Positions 1-4,341 of a DNA stretch of 9,004 bases are shown one piece after another (position 1 is the stretch's first letter; each line of letters opens with the position of its first letter). The notes under the pieces were generated by a model, which saw only the letters and a list, made by a program, of their open reading frames with translations, made no database searches and had not been told where the DNA came from. A program made the position numbers and the translations under genes. This DNA comes from Elusimicrobia bacterium RIFCSPLOWO2_01_FULL_54_10 (GTDB lineage: Bacteria; Elusimicrobiota; Elusimicrobia; 2-02-FULL-39-32): assembly GCA_001799975.1 (NCBI GenBank), contig MGUQ01000023.1, forward strand, positions 6,551 through 15,554. Direction: 5' to 3'.

Positions 1-1
1 G

Positions 2-166
2 AAGCGGGAGTACGAGGCCAATGGAGCGGAGTCATTCCCCGGGAAGGGACGCTTAAGGCCGCAGGATGAAGAAATGCGACAGTTGAGGCGTCAGCTCAGC
101 GACGTGACGATGGAGCGAGACATCTTAAAAAAAGCCGTGGCCATCTTCTCGCAACGACCGAAATGA
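2..166 (+). CDS. IS3-family transposase OrfA, C-terminal part (5' truncated by window)
   Basis: The frame starting at base 2 is open to a TGA at 164-166 and encodes about 54 residues. It contains a charged, heptad-like stretch (EEMRQLRRQL followed by MERDILKKAVAIF), which is the leucine-zipper and C-terminal signature of IS3 OrfA proteins. OrfA supplies the helix-turn-helix that binds the element's ends; that part lies upstream of the window. The stop codon overlaps the orfB start as ATGA. The A7 run at 127-133 inside the lysine-lysine codons allows a -1 shift to the OrfAB fusion transposase. The identification rests on the zipper and on its position before orfB. Confidence 0.85.
   Translation, partial: KREYEANGAESFPGKGRLRPQDEEMRQLRRQLSDVTMERDILKKAVAIFSQRPK
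112..134 (+). promoter_or_regulatory. Programmed -1 frameshift signal of the IS (A7 slippery run with upstream SD-like GGAG)
   Basis: Seven A residues at 127-133, followed by G134, are read in the orfA frame as TTA AAA AAA. A -1 slip places the ribosome in the orfB frame, which is open from 70 onward. A GGAG at 112-115 lies 11 nt before the run, at the spacing at which SD-like sequences stimulate -1 shifting in dnaX and some IS3 elements. Frame relations and positions are seen directly; use of the site is inferred from the family. Confidence 0.7.
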
Positions 167-1026
167 AATACGGGTTTATGGATGAGAACCGCTCCGCGTT
201 TCCGATTGGGAAGATGTGCCAAGCGTTGCGGGTGGCCAGGAGCGGATACTATCAGTGGCGGAGATCGGAGCCGAGCTTGCGGGCACAGGAAAACCGGAAG
301 CTGACGGAAGAAATCCGGCAGATTCACGAAGGGAGCTGGAAGATCTATGGGTCCCCAAGGGTCTACCGAGAATTGTCGGACCGAGGAGTCTCCATCAGCG
401 AGAATCGGGTCTGCCGGCTGATGAAGAAGGCGGGGATTCACTCACGGATGAAGCGGAAGTATCGGGCGACGACGGATTCCAAGCACAACCTTCCCATTGC
501 TCCGAACCTGTTAGGGCAAGAATTCCAGGCGCAAGCGCCGAATGAGGTCTGGACCGGGGACATCACCTACATCTGGACCTGGGAAGGCTGGCTTTATCTG
601 GCGGTGGTGATTGACTTGTATTCGAGGAGGATCGTGGGATGGGCGGTGAGCCATCTGATCAACACCCGCTTGACTCTGGAGGCGTTAAACCAGGCGCGTA
701 ACAACCGCAGAGGCGGCTCCAAGGGGATGTTCCATTCGGATCGGGGAAGTCAATATGCGGCGGAGGATTTCCGGAAAGTCCTGGCCCAAGACGGCATTAT
801 TCAAAGCATGAGTCGCAAAGGCAATTGCTACAACAACGCGGTGACCGAGTCGTTCTTTCACTCGCTCAAGACTGAATGGTTGTCGTTTTTCAAGTTTGAA
901 ACGCGGCAGCAGGCCAAATCCGCAGTGTTTGAATACATTGAAATGTTTTACAATAGTCGGCGCAGGCATTCATCGCTGGGGTATTTGTCTCCGGCGCAGT
1001 TTGAGCAACAATCCTTGGCGGCTTAA
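163..1026 (+). CDS. IS3-family transposase OrfB (DDE integrase domain)
   Basis: This 287-residue protein carries the catalytic part of the IS3 transposase, which cuts and joins the element's ends. An HTH_21-like region occupies about residues 45-100 and includes IYGSPRVYREL. The retroviral-integrase-like core follows from about 120 to 225. The catalytic triad is intact: D133 in WTGDITY, D193 in FHSDRGSQY and E229 in AVTESFF. The 35 residues between D193 and E229 give the D-35-E spacing of the family. The C-terminal RRRHSSLGYLSPAQFE is also typical. The start ATG at 163 overlaps the orfA stop, so free OrfB could arise by translational coupling; the active transposase is normally the frameshifted OrfAB. 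No defect is visible. Confidence 0.96.
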   Translation: MKYGFMDENRSAFPIGKMCQALRVARSGYYQWRRSEPSLRAQENRKLTEEIRQIHEGSWKIYGSPRVYRELSDRGVSISENRVCRLMKKAGIHSRMKRKYRATTDSKHNLPIAPNLLGQEFQAQAPNEVWTGDITYIWTWEGWLYLAVVIDLYSRRIVGWAVSHLINTRLTLEALNQARNNRRGGSKGMFHSDRGSQYAAEDFRKVLAQDGIIQSMSRKGNCYNNAVTESFFHSLKTEWLSFFKFETRQQAKSAVFEYIEMFYNSRRRHSSLGYLSPAQFEQQSLAA

Positions 1027-1031
1027 CTGCG

Positions 1032-1056
1032 TGTCCATTAAATCGGGGGAAGATCA
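1032..1056 (+). repeat. Right terminal inverted repeat of the IS3-family element
   Basis: Just after the orfB stop lies TGTCCATTAAATCGGGGGAA followed by GATCA. The C/G-rich GGGGGAAG block ending in TCA resembles right ends of IS3-group elements, which finish in CA. The partner at the left end is outside the window, so the inner boundary and mismatches cannot be checked. Confidence 0.65.
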
Positions 1057-1197
1057 AACAAACAAACTAAAGTTTGACCAATAAGGTATCCCAAAGTTAG
1101 ATCTCTTATCCTAACAATCGAGCAAATGCTCAAAATGGATGAGCAGGCTTAAGCCGCCCGTTTGTGGGGGCGCGACGCGCTGAAATACTAGATTGAG
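1057..1197. other. Intergenic stretch with four short palindromes
   Basis: No coding region is supported here. Four dyads are visible: CAAACT-AA-AGTTTG at 1063-1076, GAGCA-AA-TGCTC at 1120-1131, GGCTTAAGCC at 1146-1155 and GCGCG-A-CGCGC at 1170-1180. None is followed by a T-run on either strand, so none is a convincing terminator for the convergent orfB or the minus-strand antitoxin gene. The first dyad begins 7 bp past the IS end. Confidence 0.5.
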
Positions 1198-1515
1198 CTA
1201 TTTCCCGAAACTAACGATGTATTTATTGGGGGAGATGGGACGGATTTCCACAGGTTGACCAGGATGGACTAAGATAGGCGGGAAAGTCACTCCGCAGGTA
1301 TTGCCGATGCGAATGACGCGCCGACCGACTCCTAGAGCATCGGTCATTTTGCGCAGCTCAAGCATAAATTTGGCTTGCTTCTTGGTCAGGGTAACGTAAC
1401 CGCACTTGGGACATACCATAGCCTCGACTTCCAGACCATCGATCTCATGGAGCTGCTCTTTAAAGTAGCCCCCGCAATCGCAGCGTATTCTCATCTCCTT
1501 CCTCTTCTTAACCAT
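1198..1515 (-). CDS. Putative antitoxin: YgiT/MqsA-type zinc finger fused to AbrB/SpoVT-like domain
   Basis: This 105-residue protein is probably the antitoxin and autorepressor of a two-gene module. C12-x-C14-G-G and C35-P-K-C38-G form a YgiT-type zinc-finger pattern. After a helical linker (about 44-62), residues 64-103 read VGRRVIRIGNTCGVTFPP and then HPGQPVEIRPI, which resembles the swapped-hairpin AbrB/SpoVT fold. The ATG at 1515 is chosen because GGGAGG lies 10 nt upstream. A TTG at 1533 would overlap that SD. An ATG at 1494 overlaps the toxin stop as ATGA and would start just before the first cysteines. The gene follows the putative toxin and overlaps it by 25 nt, the toxin-first order of mqsRA and higBA. 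Exact subfamily and toxin pairing are inferred. Confidence 0.72.
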   Translation of the reverse strand: MVKKRKEMRIRCDCGGYFKEQLHEIDGLEVEAMVCPKCGYVTLTKKQAKFMLELRKMTDALGVGRRVIRIGNTCGVTFPPILVHPGQPVEIRPISPNKYIVSFGK

Positions 1516-1775
1516 GCGGATTTGACCTCCCAAAAATCATTGTGTATCTGGACGGGCACTTCATAAGTCTCATTGGGCTTTCCAATATACAGTTTGAAGC
1601 ATATACGGTCCGGCGGAGTGCACTTTGACAGAACCGGCCTTCCCATCCGCACAGTCCGTTCCACTAGATCTACATCCAGGTTGCGTTCGGCTTCCCTAGC
1701 TAAGTAATGGGGGTCGAAGGCAATCAGGATCAGTCGGCGATTGACCCGCCTGAGGGCCTCTTCAACCCACCCCAC
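1491..1775 (-). CDS. Putative toxin of a toxin-antitoxin pair (DUF4258-like small protein)
   Basis: This small basic protein has 94 residues from a GTG start, supported by TAGGAG 6 nt upstream. The middle part (FDPHYLAREAERNLDVDLVERTVRMG) has the layout of DUF4258-type proteins: a strand with a histidine, a helix, and a short helix that places a regulatory or RNA-binding turn. Beta strands follow (CFKLYIG, YEVPVQIH), and the tail ends in WEVKSAWLRRGRR. DUF4258 members are often toxin-like partners of small antitoxins. Here the gene overlaps a zinc-finger/AbrB protein on the same strand, which supports a toxin role. No catalytic residue can be assigned from sequence alone, and membership in DUF4258 is a pattern judgement. 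An alternative is another RelE/HigB-fold interferase. Confidence 0.6.
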   Translation of the reverse strand: MGWVEEALRRVNRRLILIAFDPHYLAREAERNLDVDLVERTVRMGRPVLSKCTPPDRICFKLYIGKPNETYEVPVQIHNDFWEVKSAWLRRGRR

Positions 1776-1788
1776 TTGCGACTCCTAA

Positions 1789-1812
1789 GTATACCATAAG
1801 GTATAACATACC
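1789..1812 (-). promoter_or_regulatory. Candidate operator/promoter of the toxin-antitoxin pair
   Basis: TATACC (1790-1795) and GGTATA (1800-1805) form a perfect 6-bp dyad with a 4-nt loop. GGTAT (1800-1804) and ATACC (1808-1812) form a second, overlapping dyad. The cluster ends 14 bp before the toxin GTG, with the SD between them. Such repeated half-sites are typical of autoregulated toxin-antitoxin promoters. A minus-strand -10 of TATACC at 1805-1800 would leave room for the SD, but its -35 is weak, so the exact promoter is unsettled. Confidence 0.45.
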
Positions 1813-1884
1813 GCAAGATGACAAATCATCCTTTCTCATGAATTTGATGATATCCTATTGAAGACGCGGCAGGGAGTAGGACTT

Positions 1885-1923
1885 ATGTCAACCTGTGTAG
1901 AAATGATATACAGTAATGTCTGA
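1885..1923 (+). CDS. Possible 12-codon upstream ORF coupled to nnrE
   Basis: An ATG at 1885 lies 8 nt after AGGGAG (1871-1876) and reads MSTCVEMIYSNV before a TGA at 1921-1923. That stop overlaps the nnrE ATG as TGATG. nnrE itself has no visible SD, so translation could pass from this leader peptide to nnrE by reinitiation. The peptide has no recognised family. A chance ORF of this length is common; the good SD and exact stop-start overlap are the only support. Confidence 0.3.
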   Translation: MSTCVEMIYSNV

Positions 1924-2606
1924 TGAACCCTCCCCTCGTATTTACCACCAAACAAATGCGCAAACTGGATGAGCGTGCCACGCGCGAGTTCGGAATCCCC
2001 ACCCTCACCCTCATGGAAAACGCTGGCAAGGCTGTTGCCGGGGAATGCCAGAAAATCCTATCTGAGAAGAAAATCGCGAGCCCTAAAGTCTTAATTCTTT
2101 GCGGCTCCGGCAACAACGGCGGCGACGGCTTTGTGGCGGCCCGCTTCCTTCACCAAGCGGGCATTTCAGTCAATGTCATCCTCTTTAAACCCAAAACATC
2201 CCTTTGCGCAGAGCCATTAGTTAATTTCAGGAAAGTTGAGATGCTAGGAATTTCCTGCCAAGAGACAGACCTACCCGTTATTCAGAGCGAAATCAAAAAG
2301 AGCGACCTCATTGTAGATGCAATATTTGGAACGGGACTCAAACGCGAGGTTACGGGATTGATCGGGCAGGCAATCGGGGCTGCGAATGATTCCGGAAAAA
2401 CCATCATGGCGATCGACATCCCTTCCGGAATGGATGCCGACACGGGCGAAATTCATGGGATTTGCATCAAAGCTGACCTCACTGTGACTCTTGCGGCTTT
2501 CAAGGCCGGCTTTTTGAATGAAAAATCCCACTCCTGGACTGGTAAGATTCTGGTTGCCAACATCGGCTTTCCAAAGGAATTATTAGTGCGTGAGGACACC
2601 AAATAA
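1923..2606 (+). CDS. nnrE: NAD(P)H-hydrate epimerase (YjeF N-terminal domain type)
   Basis: This cytoplasmic metabolite-repair enzyme converts the R form of damaged NAD(P)HX to the S form, which a partner dehydratase (NnrD) then restores to NAD(P)H. The 227 residues cover one YjeF_N domain: the N-terminal VFTTKQMRKLDERA helix, GSGNNGGDG at 61-69, DAIFGTGL at 132-139 and DIPSGMDADTGE at 165-176, all hallmark motifs. In many bacteria this domain is fused to the NnrD dehydratase, making a protein of about 500 residues. Here it stands alone and ends in ordinary fashion, so the dehydratase must be encoded elsewhere. The ATG at 1923 has no SD but overlaps the stop of a short upstream ORF; the next ATG (codon 12) would remove part of the conserved first helix. 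The gene diverges from the toxin-antitoxin pair. Confidence 0.93.
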   Translation: MNPPLVFTTKQMRKLDERATREFGIPTLTLMENAGKAVAGECQKILSEKKIASPKVLILCGSGNNGGDGFVAARFLHQAGISVNVILFKPKTSLCAEPLVNFRKVEMLGISCQETDLPVIQSEIKKSDLIVDAIFGTGLKREVTGLIGQAIGAANDSGKTIMAIDIPSGMDADTGEIHGICIKADLTVTLAAFKAGFLNEKSHSWTGKILVANIGFPKELLVREDTK

Positions 2607-2698
2607 CCCAAATCCAAGCAGCCCTTAGACTCCATAATCCTTAATTTATAGTCTCTTTCGGTATAAAAATAAATATTCTTGCTTTTGAAAGAAAAAGC
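2607..2698 (+). other. AT-rich intergenic stretch upstream of a strong promoter
   Basis: No gene or terminator for nnrE is visible. From about 2662 the sequence becomes very A/T-rich, with AAAAATAAATATT at 2665-2677 and a run of A at 2692-2696 directly before the -35 box, as in UP elements that bind the RNA polymerase alpha subunit. That role is inferred from position and composition. Confidence 0.4.
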
Positions 2699-2727
2699 TT
2701 GACAAACATGCAAACTTATGATATACT
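2699..2727 (+). promoter_or_regulatory. Near-consensus sigma-70-type promoter
   Basis: TTGACA at 2699-2704 and TATACT at 2722-2727 are separated by exactly 17 nt. The -35 is perfect and the -10 has 5 of 6 consensus bases. The start point is expected near 2732-2734. The region just upstream is AT-rich like an UP element. The promoter points toward the 2811 gene, but a strong terminator hairpin begins at 2751. Confidence 0.75.
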
Positions 2728-2733
2728 TGTTAT

Positions 2734-2777
2734 GTCGCTTAAAAAATTCAAACCGGGCCAATCGACCCGGTTTTTTT
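2734..2777 (+). ncRNA. Possible short transcript (small RNA or attenuated leader)
   Basis: The strong promoter before it and the intrinsic terminator inside it define a transcript of about 44 nt, ending in the terminator hairpin and T-run. This could be a stand-alone small RNA or the terminated leader of the 2811-4288 gene set. A 23-codon frame (ATG 2732, reading MSLKKFKPGQSTR first) runs through the hairpin to a TAA at 2801-2803, so a leader peptide controlling read-through is also possible. No RNA family was recognised; ends are estimates. Confidence 0.4.
2751..2777 (+). terminator. Rho-independent terminator
   Basis: AACCGGG (2751-2757) pairs with CCCGGTT (2766-2772) across an 8-nt loop, followed by an uninterrupted T-run at 2771-2777. 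The 7-bp stem with five G-C pairs is strong. It lies about 145 nt after nnrE and only about 17 nt after the predicted start of the preceding promoter, so it most directly ends that short transcript. It could also end read-through from nnrE. Confidence 0.85.
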
Positions 2778-2804
2778 ATTGCCCCCGCCATTTTTTAGTA
2801 TAAT
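2776..2804 (+). promoter_or_regulatory. Candidate promoter for the 2811 gene set, with leaderless geometry
   Basis: A perfect -10 TATAAT lies at 2799-2804, only 6 nt before the ATG at 2811, so the usual start 7 nt after the -10 falls on the A of that ATG. The matching -35 at 17 nt spacing is TTATTG (2776-2781), a weak match. No SD precedes the gene. Together this suggests leaderless translation. Confidence 0.5.
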
Positions 2805-2810
2805 TCCCCC

Positions 2811-3083
2811 ATGCTCTCCCCAATCAAAGACATCGACAAGCAGGTTGAAGCCGCATACGATTTCCGCGGTTATGTCACCCTCAAGTTCAAGAGCGGGGAG
2901 ACCGTGGAAGGATTTGTTTTCAACCGCGAGTTCGACAACCCGTTGATGAAGGAAGACAACTTCATCGAGGTCTTCCTGAAGGGTGGCACGGAAAAGCGGC
3001 AGTACCCGATATCCACCCTCCAGTCCATTGAGCTAACAGGAGAAGACTACGCCGTGCCTTTCACCCCGCCGCCCAAAAACTGA
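2811..3083 (+). CDS. Conserved-type small protein, predicted SH3/LSm-like beta-barrel
   Basis: This 90-residue protein has no assignable function. Its core alternates polar and hydrophobic residues in short strands: FRGYVTLKFKSGETVEGFVFNRE (about 18-40), FIEVFLKGG (51-59) and RQYPISTLQSIELTGED (63-79). The pattern of a strand, a 'KSGETVEGFVF' turn and a final 'ISTLQSIELTG' strand recalls small five-stranded SH3 or LSm/Hfq-like barrels, in which the last strand carries a hydrophobic I-x-x-I-E motif. There is no signal peptide or membrane segment, so it is probably cytoplasmic. It is followed after 7 nt by a membrane protein and then a TIGR01777 oxidoreductase, which suggests one operon. The fold assignment is inference from pattern only. 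Confidence 0.75.
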   Translation: MLSPIKDIDKQVEAAYDFRGYVTLKFKSGETVEGFVFNREFDNPLMKEDNFIEVFLKGGTEKRQYPISTLQSIELTGEDYAVPFTPPPKN

Positions 3084-3090
3084 TCTTCAT

Positions 3091-3429
3091 TTGAACAATC
3101 CGACCCCACGATGGCTCATCATTGCGACAGTGGCTGCAAGATGTGCCATTCTAACCCTCCTCACAATCCTGGCCGCAGGATTTATTTTCACGGCTGCAAC
3201 GGACATGTATACCGATGTCACCCTTCGCTGGACAGGCTCCTCTCCGCATTTGTTCCGCTATCTGGTGATGCTCGCCGCCGGAACCGGCCTGGCCTGGTGG
3301 ACATACACCCGGGGATGGAAAAGCACTTACATGCTTTATCATGGGCGTGAAGAAATCTCAAAATTTCAGGCCGCTGCTCAAACCGTGATTTTTCCCATTT
3401 TTATCTTCGGATTGCTGTACTGGCGGTGA
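3091..3429 (+). CDS. Small membrane protein, three predicted transmembrane helices, unknown function
   Basis: This 112-residue hydrophobic protein shows predicted helices at about 9-33, 54-72 and 94-111, separated by a polar loop (DMYTDVTLRWTGSSPH) and a basic/acidic loop (TRGWKST, HGREEISKFQ). No enzyme motif is visible and the family is not recognised. The start is uncertain: TTG at 3091 lies 7 nt after the previous stop and keeps the first helix intact, but it has no SD. A GTG at 3130 would cut into helix one. Four nucleotides separate its stop from the next gene, so it is very likely co-transcribed with the 2811 and 3434 genes. Its link to them is positional only. Confidence 0.7.
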   Translation: MNNPTPRWLIIATVAARCAILTLLTILAAGFIFTAATDMYTDVTLRWTGSSPHLFRYLVMLAAGTGLAWWTYTRGWKSTYMLYHGREEISKFQAAAQTVIFPIFIFGLLYWR

Positions 3430-3433
3430 CAAA

Positions 3434-4288
3434 ATGAAAATCCTGGTTTCCGGCTCAACCGGATTTGTCGGGCGCGCTCTCGTTGCCGCGCTTGAAAAAT
3501 CCGGCCATCAAGTTTTCCCCCTGAAACGCTCGGCTTTCGAAACCGGCCTGAACGCCGTTATTCTGGAGGGCATCGATGCCGTGGTGCACCTGGCCGGAGA
3601 AAGCATCACCGGCCGCTGGACTGCCGACAAGAAGGAAAAAATCCTGAAAAGCCGCGTGGAGGGCACCCAGAGGCTGGCCGAAATCCTTTCTGGACTTTCC
3701 CGCCCGCCCAAAGTTTTCATTTGCGCCTCTGCCATCGGCTATTACGGAGACCGCGGCGAGGAAATTCTCAAAGAAGAAAGCTCACCCGGCAATCTTTTCT
3801 TATCGCAAGTGTGCAAAGAATGGGAGGCCGCCTGCCAGCCCGCCGCGCAAAAAGGAATCCGCTCGGTGAATTTAAGGATTGGCATGATTTTAGGCCGTGA
3901 TGGCGGCGCTCTCGCCAAAATGCTTTTACCTTTCAAGCTGGGAGCGGGCGGGATCATCGGATCCGGCAAGCAATGGATGAGCTGGATCACTCTTGACGAT
4001 GTCATTGGAGTGATTTTGCACGCCCTCAAAACAGAAACTTTAAGCGGCCCGGTGAACGCGGGATCCCCCAACCCCATTATCAACTTCGGCTTCACCAAGA
4101 CCCTGGGCAAGGCTCTGCACCGCCCCACAATTTTCCCCATGCCGGCCTTTGCCGCCCGCCTGGTTTTCGGCCAAATGGCGGATGAGCTTCTGCTGGCCAG
4201 CACCCGAGTTGAGCCTGCAAAACTCAAAGCCAGCGGTTATTCCTTTAAGTATCCTTCACTGGAGGCTGCCTCAAAAAATCTGCTGTAA
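3434..4288 (+). CDS. TIGR01777-family NAD(P)-dependent epimerase/oxidoreductase (YfcH-like)
   Basis: This 284-residue protein belongs to the extended short-chain dehydrogenase group named TIGR01777 (E. coli YfcH type), whose substrate is unknown. The N-terminal Rossmann motif is GSTGFVG at 7-13. Other family landmarks are HLAGESI (52-58), the active-site-like SAIGYYGDRG (99-108), LRIGMILGRDGGAL (147-160), WMSWITLDDV (181-190) and GPVNAGSPNP (205-214). The C-terminal ASTRVEPAKLKASGYSFKYP (255-274) is also diagnostic. Length is near the usual 290-300. The ATG at 3434 is preceded by GGTGA 4 nt upstream, a weak SD overlapping the previous gene's stop. It is the third gene of a closely spaced set. 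Cytoplasmic; the exact reaction cannot be given. Confidence 0.92.
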   Translation: MKILVSGSTGFVGRALVAALEKSGHQVFPLKRSAFETGLNAVILEGIDAVVHLAGESITGRWTADKKEKILKSRVEGTQRLAEILSGLSRPPKVFICASAIGYYGDRGEEILKEESSPGNLFLSQVCKEWEAACQPAAQKGIRSVNLRIGMILGRDGGALAKMLLPFKLGAGGIIGSGKQWMSWITLDDVIGVILHALKTETLSGPVNAGSPNPIINFGFTKTLGKALHRPTIFPMPAFAARLVFGQMADELLLASTRVEPAKLKASGYSFKYPSLEAASKNLL

Positions 4289-4303
4289 TGCCCCGCCCGA
4301 AAC

Positions 4304-4332
4304 TTGAACGCCCCGTCTGGAATTGATAGCAT
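4304..4332 (+). promoter_or_regulatory. Candidate promoter before the substrate-binding protein gene
   Basis: TTGAAC (4304-4309) and TAGCAT (4327-4332) are separated by 17 nt; each matches the consensus moderately. The -10 ends 9 nt before the GTG at 4342, leaving a leader of only about 0-3 nt. No SD is visible. It would drive the binding protein gene and possibly the lpd-lipA-gcvT-gcvH genes behind it. Confidence 0.4.
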
Positions 4333-4341
4333 AGACCGACC

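Larger units (their letters stand above)
1..1056 (+). mobile_element. IS3-family insertion sequence, right part (left end outside window)
   Basis: This region carries the end of orfA, a frameshift signal, a full orfB and a terminal sequence of the IS3 type. orfA and orfB overlap by ATGA and lie in frames that differ by -1, the usual IS3 arrangement. The right boundary is placed at the CA dinucleotide at 1055-1056, at the end of a stretch that looks like an IS3-type terminal repeat. The left end and therefore the target-site duplication are not in the window, so completeness cannot be judged. The visible part shows no stop or frame break in orfB and looks recently active. Confidence 0.9.

Noticed and set aside
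1120..1180. Terminator for the antitoxin transcript
   Set aside because: The dyads here have short stems and no T-run on the minus strand.
1782..1816. Minus-strand promoter TTGCGG-17-TATACT for the toxin gene
   Set aside because: Its start point would fall after the SD at 1782-1787, leaving that SD out of the transcript. A -10 further upstream is more likely.
3742..4227. Minus-strand frame of 161 codons
   Set aside because: It is antisense to the well-supported TIGR01777 gene and shows no family feature or start signal.
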